Positions 11,979 to 18,497 of a stretch of DNA of 18,497 nt are shown piece by piece. The notes beneath the pieces were generated by a model, which worked only from the letters and a program-made list of their open reading frames with translations, was not told the DNA's origin and searched no databases. Both the position numbers and the translations under genes were made by a program. Source of the stretch: Candidatus Martarchaeota archaeon (GTDB taxonomy: Archaea > Micrarchaeota > Micrarchaeia > Micrarchaeales > Micrarchaeaceae); contig JAMCZL010000001.1 in assembly GCA_023485745.1 (NCBI GenBank), positions 13,895 to 32,391 of the forward strand, given 5' to 3'. The first letter of the stretch is position 1. Each line of letters opens with the position of its first letter.

Positions 11979-12893
11979 ATGGATCCTAAAACTGCATACG
12001 AAGCAGTACTTGCAGAGGTAAAGAAAAAGATATCCGGAAAGTCGGATGTGATAAAGCTCATTTTTACCGCTATGGTGGCGAACGGCCACATACTGTTAGA
12101 GGGCGTTCCGGGAGTCGCGAAGACTACCATGACCAAAGCCATAGCCGATGCGGTGCAGGCAAGCTTCGGGAGGATACAGGGCACCCCAGACCTTGAGTTC
12201 AAGGACATAGTCGGATACATGTACATGGACGACAAGAACAGCCTTCAGCTCAAGAAGGGCCCCATATTCACCAACATACTGCTCATAGACGAGCTAAACA
12301 GGGCCCCTCCAAGGACAACAACTTCGCTCCTTGAAGCGCTTGAAGAGCGCCAGGTAACCCTGGGGGATTCGTCACTGCCCCTAGAAAAGCCCTTTATAGC
12401 CATGGCGACCCAGAACCCGCTCAATATAGAAGGCACTACGCCGCTGCCCAAGGTGCTCGCAGACAGGTTTCTGATGCGCGTCGCGGTAGAGTATCCGTCA
12501 ATCGAGGAAGAACAGGAGATGCTGCGCATAAAGGAGCGCGAATCGGGCACAGAGATAAAGAAGGTGCTTAGCACAAAGGACATACTTGACATGCAGGCAA
12601 TGGTCGACGGCATAAAGACTCCAGAAGAGGTGATAAAATACATAACCCTGGTAGTGAATGCGACAAGGAAGGACCTGCATGTAGTGATGGGCGGCAGCCC
12701 AAGGGCTGAGATAAGCTTCATGCGCGCCGGAAAGGCGCTCGCGCTGATAAACGGAAACCGCGAGGTCTCCATAGACGACATAAAGTTCCTCGCAAGGCCG
12801 GTGCTGAGCCACAGGATAGTGGTAAGGTCGACCGGCGGCGTAGGGGTCAATGGCATAATAGACGGAATAATTGCTTCTGTAAAGGTAGAATAG
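11979..12893 (+). CDS. MoxR-family AAA+ ATPase
   Basis: MoxR ATPases act as chaperone-like machines that mature or activate partner proteins, usually with a von Willebrand A-domain protein. The 304 residues carry Walker A GVPGVAKT (42-49), the MoxR helix-2 insert region after FGRIQGTPDLEFKDIVGY, Walker B LLIDE (101-105) in NILLIDELNRAPP, sensor 1 in MATQNPLNIEGT, arginine-finger region LADRFLMRV, and sensor 2 near GGSPRAEISFMRA. Length and motif order are normal. The usual DUF58/vWA partner gene is not adjacent. Instead a pilin-like gene follows eight bases after the stop, and the two form an apparent operon. The partner is therefore unknown. Confidence 0.93.
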   Translation: MDPKTAYEAVLAEVKKKISGKSDVIKLIFTAMVANGHILLEGVPGVAKTTMTKAIADAVQASFGRIQGTPDLEFKDIVGYMYMDDKNSLQLKKGPIFTNILLIDELNRAPPRTTTSLLEALEERQVTLGDSSLPLEKPFIAMATQNPLNIEGTTPLPKVLADRFLMRVAVEYPSIEEEQEMLRIKERESGTEIKKVLSTKDILDMQAMVDGIKTPEEVIKYITLVVNATRKDLHVVMGGSPRAEISFMRAGKALALINGNREVSIDDIKFLARPVLSHRIVVRSTGGVGVNGIIDGIIASVKVE

Positions 12894-12901
12894 GTGTAAA
12901 A

Positions 12902-13456
12902 ATGCGCATATCGGATATAGGCATCATGGCGATCAAGGCCGGACCAAGGGCCAGGGGCCAGTCTGCCCTGGAATACCTTACAACCTATGGCTGGGCCATA
13001 CTCATAATAGCGATAGCCGTGGCGGCGCTGGCTGCCCTTGGGCTGTTCACCCCGTCCACGTACGTAAACAGCTCCTGCATAGCCCCGTCTAACTTCAGCT
13101 GCCTGCTTACACAGCTGGACACCCATGGAAACTTCAGCGTAAAGCTTGAGCAGTCGACTTCAGGCACCATAAACCTTACTGCAATAGGCTGCAATAACCA
13201 ACTTGCTTTCAACCACATGCTAAATGTGACCTCAAAGGACATGCCGAGCTCGGAGAACTTCAGCCAGGTGCTTATAGGACAAACCGTATATATAACCGGA
13301 AACCTTTCAGAGCCCCTCAAATGCTGGTACAACAATACGGTGTTCGCCCAGCTTCCAAATACCCTTTATCACGGATACCTGATAATAAACTACACCAACG
13401 TGCAAACAGGCTTTCCGCACACGGTTGTCGCAACGCTCATAGAAAAAGTCTCATGA
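12902..13456 (+). CDS. Class III signal-peptide (type IV pilin-like) surface protein
   Basis: A 184-residue secreted protein with an archaeal class III (prepilin) signal: a basic leader KAGPRARG, then QSALEYLTTYGWAILIIAIA. Cleavage would fall after G19, leaving Glu24 at +5 as in pilins, followed by one hydrophobic helix (about 30-49) for fibre packing. The outer domain is beta-rich, with N-glycosylation sequons (NSS, NFS, NLT, NVT, NLS, NNT) and four Cys that could make disulfides. ATG 12902 has GGTG five bases upstream, overlapping the stop of the MoxR gene; an in-frame ATG at 12926 is possible. It is co-transcribed with MoxR and overlaps the end of atpI tail to tail by six bases. Whether it builds a filament is inference. 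Confidence 0.85.
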   Translation: MRISDIGIMAIKAGPRARGQSALEYLTTYGWAILIIAIAVAALAALGLFTPSTYVNSSCIAPSNFSCLLTQLDTHGNFSVKLEQSTSGTINLTAIGCNNQLAFNHMLNVTSKDMPSSENFSQVLIGQTVYITGNLSEPLKCWYNNTVFAQLPNTLYHGYLIINYTNVQTGFPHTVVATLIEKVS

Positions 13457-15406
13457 CTTTGCCTGGACTGCTTTCTCTTCGCCAATGTCGAACCTGCTCA
13501 GCGTCCTCTTGCGCCTGCTGACGAAGGGCCTGAACTCCCTGCCGTTGCCCGCGAAGAACTTTGAAAAGAATTCAACGTAGATCAGCCTGGCGCCCTGTAT
13601 TCCGGATTCGAATATCGCTATAACTATGTTGAACACCTGCCCGAAGACAAGTATGACTATGCCGAATATAGCTATTACTATGGATCCGGTTATGCTTTTC
13701 AGGAATATCTGGTCTATTACCTCTGCCAATATGACAGAAGCCAGGAGTATGCCGACCAGCCTAGTATAGGAGAGTATATGGCTTATCAGTGACGGCAGCT
13801 CCATGAGCGCTTCGAATCCGTCGGTTTTGAGTATTGTAAGTACGCCTCCGACAAGAAGCACATATGATATCAGCGCTGCTGGATTGGAAAGTCCCAGCGG
13901 CTGCTTGTGCAGTATCTCAAGCCCGAATATGACAAAGCCCCATGCAGCGGCCAGCCATCCGATCTTTCCGTATGCTGCTTTCTTTTCGTTCACCGCAAAC
14001 TTGTTTGCAAAGCCCAGAAGGAATCCGAACGAGACCATTGCCACGCCTATCCATCCCGATATTACGAGCAGCTTCGCCAGCCCGGTCACGACATTGAAAG
14101 GCGCCTTGTACCCCAGCTGGAAGCCGAAGTACTCGTTGAAAAGTATGCCAAGAAATATCGCTATAATGGATCCTGGTATTATGGCCCTGGCTATGACGTT
14201 CAGTCCGTTGTCGCTTATTATCGTGTGCACGAAAGAGCCTATCTTCTTCGGAAGCAGGCGCCTTTTCCCCGGATGCTTGGTCCTGTATATTATGCCAAGA
14301 GACAGTGCAAGCATGACTGCGCCGTATCCTGCATCGCCGACCATGAAGCCGAAGAATATCGGGAACACAACCGCAAATATGAGCGTCGGGTCTATCTCAT
14401 CGCTTTTCGGCAGCGAGTAGAATCTTATGAAGAACTCGAACAGCTTTGCAGTGGCCGGGTTTTCCAGTCTAGTTGGCGGGAGCTCCTTTGTCGCCACGTC
14501 GTCTATCACGAAGTGGTCCTTGGTTGCCGAGTGCATGGCCTTCTTAAGCTTGGGCACCTGCTCTTCCGGCACCCATCCATCTATTGCGATAACGGATTCG
14601 GTCGCTCCTATCCTGCTTACTGCATCAAGCTCTTCGACTTCTATGTCGAACTGCTCTCTTATCGCGCTGACCATTGCATAGTGCTTCTCAGATATTGTGC
14701 GCAGCTCGGCCTCAAACGCCTTCAGCCTGCCGCCTACGCGTTCTATGCCTTCCGAAGCGTTCTTTCTAAGCGCTCCCGGCTTTCCCTCAAGCTTTGGCAC
14801 AACTTCGATATGCATCTTCGGATATTGTTCTGCAAATTTGCCGAAGTCGGCTTCCTGGCGCCTTTCTATGCTTACGAGCATTGCATTGCCGTATTGCGCA
14901 GAGATTGCGCCAGGCATAGCCTTTGCCAGGCCCTCCGCAAATTCGCCAATCTTGCCGCCGCTTACAATGAACGATATCACATATTCGCTGTTAAGTATGC
15001 CCAGATCCTTTTCGAAGCCGGACAGCCTGCCGGCGATTTCTGCTTTGTACTCAAGCTCCTTGAGCTCCGCCCTTGCGTCTTCTATATCCTTCGAAAGCTG
15101 GTTTACTCTGTCAAATATCATTACCGAATCGGCCTTCTCAAAAAGATCGTCCAGGCTGCGGAAAAGGTATCTCTTGCTGCGCTGCTCCGGGATCATCTGC
15201 GCTTCCAGCGCCCTGAACCTCTGCGCGTAGTCGCTTATCTCCTTATGCCTTTTCTGCTCAACGGTCCCGTCAAGATACCTCTGCGCGTATTCGGGCACGG
15301 TCTCTATCTGCATGGCGCCAAGGTCGTGCAGGGCTGACATGGCCTCTCCGTAATAGCCCTTTGAAACTACGAGCCTTATACGCTCCATCTTCGACGGTTT
15401 TAGCAT
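13451..15406 (-). CDS. atpI: A/V-type ATP synthase subunit I (a subunit)
   Basis: The stator-linked membrane subunit that forms the ion half-channels. The 651 residues comprise a cytoplasmic arm of about 345 residues with long coiled coils (QLSKDIEDARAELKELEYK; LKAFEAELRTISEKHYAMV). A membrane part of seven or eight helices follows, starting at DPTLIFAVVFPIFFGFMVGD. The conserved HILSYTRLVGILLAS segment holds the Arg expected to face the rotor carboxylates (R549), and the C-terminal tail is short and basic. Length and layout are normal. Its ATG directly abuts the atpH stop, with GGTG five bases upstream. It is the last gene of the operon and overlaps the pilin-like gene's stop by six bases. 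The K (c-ring) subunit gene is not next to it. Confidence 0.95.
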   Translation of the reverse strand: MLKPSKMERIRLVVSKGYYGEAMSALHDLGAMQIETVPEYAQRYLDGTVEQKRHKEISDYAQRFRALEAQMIPEQRSKRYLFRSLDDLFEKADSVMIFDRVNQLSKDIEDARAELKELEYKAEIAGRLSGFEKDLGILNSEYVISFIVSGGKIGEFAEGLAKAMPGAISAQYGNAMLVSIERRQEADFGKFAEQYPKMHIEVVPKLEGKPGALRKNASEGIERVGGRLKAFEAELRTISEKHYAMVSAIREQFDIEVEELDAVSRIGATESVIAIDGWVPEEQVPKLKKAMHSATKDHFVIDDVATKELPPTRLENPATAKLFEFFIRFYSLPKSDEIDPTLIFAVVFPIFFGFMVGDAGYGAVMLALSLGIIYRTKHPGKRRLLPKKIGSFVHTIISDNGLNVIARAIIPGSIIAIFLGILFNEYFGFQLGYKAPFNVVTGLAKLLVISGWIGVAMVSFGFLLGFANKFAVNEKKAAYGKIGWLAAAWGFVIFGLEILHKQPLGLSNPAALISYVLLVGGVLTILKTDGFEALMELPSLISHILSYTRLVGILLASVILAEVIDQIFLKSITGSIVIAIFGIVILVFGQVFNIVIAIFESGIQGARLIYVEFFSKFFAGNGREFRPFVSRRKRTLSRFDIGEEKAVQAKS

Positions 15407-15724
15407 CTATACACCGAATGCCTCCTTTATTGTTTCCTCAAGCGAATCCATGGCCTCCTTCTTTCCAAGGCCCTTGAGCTTTGCGGTTCTGGCCTTGTAA
15501 TCTTCGACTATCTTGGCTGCCTTCTCTTCTGCCTCCTTCCTCGCCGCCTCGACAATTTGGCTATACCTTTCGTCTGCCTTTTTCTTTCCATTGCTCCTTA
15601 TGGCATCAGCCTTGGCCTTTGCATCGGATAGAATCTTAGCCGCCTTCTCCTCTGCCTCATCGGCAAGCTTGCCAGCATCAGCTTCCTCCTTCTTTATCTT
15701 TTCAAGCGTTTCAATATCGCTCAT
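15407..15724 (-). CDS. atpH: A/V-type ATP synthase subunit H (peripheral stalk, coiled coil)
   Basis: A 105-residue, almost wholly coiled-coil protein rich in Ala, Lys and Glu (EEADAGKLADEAEEKAAKIL, then KADERYSQIVEAARKEAEEK), ending ETIKEAFGV. This matches subunit H, which pairs with subunit E to make the peripheral stalks holding the catalytic head. The open frame continues upstream, but the start at 15724 (MSDIETLEKIKKEE) fits the family, has GAGGT nearby, and overlaps the previous gene's stop as ATGA. Position immediately before atpI is the usual H-I pair. It could be mistaken for subunit E by composition, but it lacks E's globular C-terminal domain. Confidence 0.85.
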   Translation of the reverse strand: MSDIETLEKIKKEEADAGKLADEAEEKAAKILSDAKAKADAIRSNGKKKADERYSQIVEAARKEAEEKAAKIVEDYKARTAKLKGLGKKEAMDSLEETIKEAFGV

Positions 15725-15912
15725 TTTATGACCTCGATAAAAATGAATGCTATAAAGGCGAGTGCTGCCATGAGGTTCAGCAGCATGGTGATAGACATTA
15801 TCTTTGCGAATTTCCTGGCCTGTGCGTTCATGCCGCCCCCGCCGGCCTTCGCCACCTTCATGGTCCACGGCCTTTTTATCATGTAGTAATTTTTCAAGTA
15901 TTTGTTATCCAT
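15721..15912 (-). CDS. Small one-helix membrane protein inside the ATP synthase operon
   Basis: A 63-residue protein with a basic, Tyr- and Lys-rich front (MDNKYLKNYYMIKRPWTMKV), a GGGG hinge at about 24-27, and one hydrophobic helix at about 37-61 ending FIFIEVIK. It is overlapped on both sides: eight bases with the atpD end and four bases (ATGA) with the atpH start. Such overlaps argue that it is genuinely translated. It is not subunit K, because that needs two helices with a central Glu/Gln. A small gene of unknown function (ahaG) also follows the D subunit in Methanosarcina, so a related accessory or assembly role is possible, but I have not compared sequences. Confidence 0.65.
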   Translation of the reverse strand: MDNKYLKNYYMIKRPWTMKVAKAGGGGMNAQARKFAKIMSITMLLNLMAALAFIAFIFIEVIK

Positions 15913-16525
15913 TCAGCTTTCCCTTTATAAACTTCAAAGACACCGTCTGCTCCCGCTCCCTGTCGTCCAGCCTGTCCTTTATGTAGGCTGCCTTGCTCCT
16001 GAGGTTAGGTATTACCACGTTTTCTATTGCATTTGCCCTCCTGTTCAGCTTCTCTATCTCGTAAAGAAGCTTCCTGAGCGAGTTTTCCTTTTCCGCTATC
16101 TCTATCAGCATCTCAAAAAGCCTTGTGTAGTTCCTCTTGGCGTCCTCCACCGGCGTGGGCACGGATATGAGCTCGTATGCAACCGATTTCCTTGCGCTTT
16201 CCATAACCTCTATGTTCGGTATCCTTACGCCCATTACGTTTTTGGCCTCAACGCCTGCGCTCGCCTGCTCCTGCTCCGCAGCTATCCGTTCTAGCTCCAT
16301 GCGCCCCGACACTATTTCAGCAATCTTGGTGCTTTCCATGGCATTGCCCACCATGCCGCGCAGGTTGCCCCTGAGCAGCGCTATCTCCCTGGCAAGCTTG
16401 AAGAACTCGAGCACCAGGCTGGACCTTTTCATCTTGAGCAGGTTAAGCCCCTTCACAGAAACCTTTATGCGCGCCTTGGTCCTTATAAGCTCTATCCTTG
16501 TGGTTTTTATATTACTTGCTGGCAT
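15905..16525 (-). CDS. atpD: A/V-type ATP synthase subunit D (central rotor shaft)
   Basis: Subunit D is the rotating shaft inside the A3B3 head. The protein has 206 residues from ATG 16525 (MPASNIKTTRIELIRTKARI), with the family's basic N-terminal helix VKGLNLLKMKRSSLVLEFFK and a long C-terminal helix NRRANAIENVVIPNLRSKAA. The two helices would form the antiparallel coiled coil; the middle (IPNIEVMESARKSVAYEL) is the globular part. An upstream ATG at 16546 would add seven residues and deepen the overlap with atpB from 14 to 35 bases. The shorter form fits the family start and has AAGGT close by. It is downstream of atpB, as in most archaea. Confidence 0.92.
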   Translation of the reverse strand: MPASNIKTTRIELIRTKARIKVSVKGLNLLKMKRSSLVLEFFKLAREIALLRGNLRGMVGNAMESTKIAEIVSGRMELERIAAEQEQASAGVEAKNVMGVRIPNIEVMESARKSVAYELISVPTPVEDAKRNYTRLFEMLIEIAEKENSLRKLLYEIEKLNRRANAIENVVIPNLRSKAAYIKDRLDDREREQTVSLKFIKGKLNG

Positions 16526-17906
16526 TTGAACCTTCCCACTTGCCATATTTCTTTATGTACTCGGGCTTTACCCTTTTTATCTCGTTAATGTCAAGCCCGC
16601 CAAACAGCTCCCATCCAAGGTCCAGCGTCTTAGATATCTCGCGGTCCTCGTAATACCCCTGGTTCACGAACTTGGATTCGAACAGGTCGGCGAAATTCAG
16701 GAACTTTTTGTCGTTGGCGCTCAGTGCCTCCTCGCCGACTATCTCGGTAAGGTTCCTAAGGTCCTTGCCCCTGGAATATGCGGCGTAAAGCTGGTCCGCA
16801 ACCCCCCTGTGGTCCTCTCGAGTGCTCGACTTTCCTATGCCCTGGTTCATAAGCCTTGAAAGCGACAGTAGCACGTCAACGTTCGGATACACCCCTTTCC
16901 TGTTCAGCTCCCTGCTGAGCACGATCTGGCCTTCCGTTATGTATCCAGTAAGGTCGGGTATGGGGTGCGTTATGTCATCTCCCGGCATTGTAAGTATCGG
17001 AAGCTGCGTTATCGATCCCTTCCTATTGTTTATTTTTCCAGCCCTTTCATAGATCGTAGAAAGGTCGGTATACATGTATCCTGGATAGCCCCTCCTTCCC
17101 GGAACCTCCTCTCTTGCAGCCGAGATTTCTCTGAGCGACTCGCAGTAGTTAGTCATATCTGTCAATATTACCAGCACGTGCATATTCTGCGAATAGGCAA
17201 GATATTCTGCCGTGGTGAGCGCCAGCCTTGGCAATATTATCCTTTCCATGGAAGGCTCGGAAGATATGTTTAGGAACATGACGGATTTCTCAAGTGCGCC
17301 AGTTTCCTCGAACTCCCTCTTGAAAAAGTTCGCCTCCTCGCTGTTTATTCCTATGCCGCCAAAAACAATGCTGAAGCCCTCCGAGCTGCTGAGTATCTTG
17401 GCCTGCCTGGCAATCTGCGCCGCGAGCCTGTTGTGGGGAAGCCCAGAAGCCGAGAATATCGGGAGCTTCTGCCCTCTCACGAGAGTGTTCATGCCGTCGA
17501 TGGTTGATATTCCGGTCTCTATGAATTCGGATGGCTCCTCCCTAGAATAAGGGTTTATCGGGCTTCCGTTTATATCGAGCTCCTCGTTGCTGTATATCGG
17601 CGGCCCGTTGTCCCTGGGCCTTCCCATGCCGTCAAATATGCGGCCCAGCATGTCAGTGCTCACGCTGAGGTGCGAAGTCCTTCCCATAAACCTGACGCGC
17701 GTCTTCTCAAGGTTCATACCCCTCGTCTCCCCGAAGGACTGCACTATCGACAGGCCGTTTCTGGTGTCAAGGACCTGCCCGGTTATGCTGCTGCCGTCCT
17801 CCATCCTTATTTCTGCAAGCTCGCCGTAGGCCGCATCCTTTATGCCCTCCACGAAAAGCAAAACGCTAGTTACCTTGTTTATCGTCTTATAATACACGTC
17901 GCTCAT
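16512..17906 (-). CDS. atpB: A/V-type ATP synthase subunit B (non-catalytic head subunit)
   Basis: Forms the A3B3 hexamer with catalytic subunit A. The 464 residues start MSDVYYKTINKVTSVLLFVE with the beta-barrel domain (GELAEIRMEDGSSITGQVLD). The nucleotide-fold domain follows, with FIETGISTIDGMNTLVRGQK, LPIFSASGLPHNRLAAQIAR in place of the P-loop (no GxxxxGKT, as expected for the regulatory subunit), MHVLVILTDMTNYCESLREI and EVPGRRGYPGYMYTDL. The helical C-terminal domain ends in LFGGLDINEIKRVKPEYIKK. Length is usual. GGTG lies five bases before the start, and atpA ends 12 bases upstream. Identity to B rather than A is clear from the missing P-loop lysine. Confidence 0.97.
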   Translation of the reverse strand: MSDVYYKTINKVTSVLLFVEGIKDAAYGELAEIRMEDGSSITGQVLDTRNGLSIVQSFGETRGMNLEKTRVRFMGRTSHLSVSTDMLGRIFDGMGRPRDNGPPIYSNEELDINGSPINPYSREEPSEFIETGISTIDGMNTLVRGQKLPIFSASGLPHNRLAAQIARQAKILSSSEGFSIVFGGIGINSEEANFFKREFEETGALEKSVMFLNISSEPSMERIILPRLALTTAEYLAYSQNMHVLVILTDMTNYCESLREISAAREEVPGRRGYPGYMYTDLSTIYERAGKINNRKGSITQLPILTMPGDDITHPIPDLTGYITEGQIVLSRELNRKGVYPNVDVLLSLSRLMNQGIGKSSTREDHRGVADQLYAAYSRGKDLRNLTEIVGEEALSANDKKFLNFADLFESKFVNQGYYEDREISKTLDLGWELFGGLDINEIKRVKPEYIKKYGKWEGSNASK

Positions 17907-17918
17907 TGTTCCACCATT

Positions 17919-18497
17919 CTATTTTATCGCGGGCTGCATACCCTTTATCCTGGCTATCGAATCCATCACGTCCTTGTAGTAAGCGTCTATCTCTTCGTCC
18001 TTGACATACTTCATGCGGGCGATCTTTTGCCTCACATCAAGCTTGGAAAGCTGCTCCAGAGAAACACCCTTCTCCAAGCTCTTTGCCTGCTCCTCGGCCA
18101 GTCCAATTATCGAGCCGAGCATCAGGTACTGCTTGTGCATTGATGTGTATGTGTCAACATCGTCGAAAGCGCTCTGCTGCAGATAGTCCTCCCTTATGCT
18201 TTTGGCAACGTCCAGCGTTAGTTTGTCGACTTCTGGAAGCGCATCGTATCCGACAAGCTGCACGATTTCGTTTATTTCTGCTTCCTTCTGCAGCGTTTGC
18301 ATAGCCCGCAGGTAGAGCTCGGGCCAGTCCTTGCTAACGTTTTCTACATACCACTTTTTCATGTCCTCAAAATACAGTGAATAGCTGTTCAGCCAGTTTA
18401 TCGAGGGAAAGTGCTTGCTGTTGGCCAGCGCCGCGTCCAGGGCCCAAAAGACTCTTGTTACCCTGAGCGTGTTCTGCGATACCGGCTCGGATATGTC
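17919..18497 (-). CDS. atpA: A/V-type ATP synthase subunit A (catalytic), C-terminal part
   Basis: The last 192 residues are visible; the rest lies beyond the right edge. The segment opens with DISEPVSQNTLRVTRVFWAL and HFPSINWLNSYSLY, both strongly conserved near the end of the catalytic nucleotide-binding domain. The helical C-terminal domain follows (EINEIVQLVGYDALPEVDKL, DDVDTYTSMHKQYLMLG) and ends in GMQPAIK. The P-loop and the subunit-A-specific insertion are outside the window. It is the most upstream visible gene of the operon, with atpB following after 12 bases. Genes for subunits E, C, F and K are not seen here and may lie upstream or elsewhere. Confidence 0.96.
   Translation of the reverse strand, partial: DISEPVSQNTLRVTRVFWALDAALANSKHFPSINWLNSYSLYFEDMKKWYVENVSKDWPELYLRAMQTLQKEAEINEIVQLVGYDALPEVDKLTLDVAKSIREDYLQQSAFDDVDTYTSMHKQYLMLGSIIGLAEEQAKSLEKGVSLEQLSKLDVRQKIARMKYVKDEEIDAYYKDVMDSIARIKGMQPAIK

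Noticed and set aside
12245..13126. Minus-strand open frame (293 codons) opposite MoxR and the pilin-like gene
   Set aside because: It spans two well-supported plus-strand genes, is Ser-rich in the shadow manner, and has no start signal or motif.
13907..15337. Long plus-strand open frame (476 codons) opposite atpI
   Set aside because: It is antisense to a clear ATP synthase subunit. Its translation is rich in Tyr, Cys, Arg and His with no domain signature, as expected from the reverse of a biased coding sequence.
15721..15912. The small operon protein as ATP synthase subunit K
   Set aside because: It has only one membrane helix and no two-helix hairpin with a central ion-binding Glu or Gln.

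Overview
The window is archaeal. It carries eukaryote-like ribosomal proteins (uS15, eS1, eL21), an Rpb4-type RNA polymerase subunit (RpoF), a TATA-binding protein, DUF655, an archaeal-type valyl-tRNA synthetase, a type IA topoisomerase, a TrmI-type tRNA methyltransferase, a class III signal-peptide (pilin-like) protein and an A/V-type ATP synthase operon. Genes are short, tightly packed and often overlapping. Isoleucine ATA and arginine AGG codons are used heavily, and base composition looks mid-range by eye. Together these traits suggest a small-genome DPANN archaeon, most likely of the Micrarchaeota/ARMAN-2 kind. That placement is inference, because no search could be run.

Layout. Bases 1-962 (minus) hold the start of a winged-helix protein, possibly PheS, downstream of a secreted membrane-anchored protein. 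Bases 1148-5094 (plus) hold a TRAM protein, valS, uS15 and eS1. Bases 5117-5808 (minus) hold a pair of four-helix EamA/SMR-like half-transporters. Bases 5829-8893 (plus) hold a small membrane protein with a basic tail, topA, and a shortened trmI. Bases 8952-10190 (plus) hold two unrecognised proteins separated by the largest gene-free stretch (about 200 bases), which contains two perfect inverted repeats. Bases 10198-11852 hold an unusual transcription/translation cluster: a single-repeat TBP (minus), eL21 (plus), DUF655 and RpoF (minus). Bases 11979-13456 (plus) hold a MoxR ATPase followed by a pilin-like protein. Bases 13451-18497 (minus) hold the ATP synthase operon, transcribed A-B-D-small membrane protein-H-I, with atpA running off the right edge. 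No gene-free stretch exceeds 300 bases, and I found no tRNA, rRNA, CRISPR array or insertion sequence.

The most striking item is the TBP gene. It encodes about 104 residues, one TBP repeat instead of the usual two. Both DNA-intercalating phenylalanines and the TFB-contacting EPE stirrup of the canonical C-terminal repeat are present, and there is no room beside it for a second repeat. If this is the cell's TBP, it must work as a homodimer, or as a heterodimer with a partner encoded elsewhere, which raises the question of how promoter direction is set.

Other oddities are a TrmI lacking the usual N-terminal domain, a ValRS with degenerate HIGH and KMSKS signatures, a one-helix membrane protein inside the ATP synthase operon, and a membrane protein with a histone-like tail translationally coupled to a topoisomerase that has a similar tail. 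Translation signals fall into two groups. Eight genes have GGTG exactly 5-6 bases before the start (two of them with TTG starts), while several first-in-transcript genes look leaderless, with a TATA-like element about 25-30 bases before the start codon.
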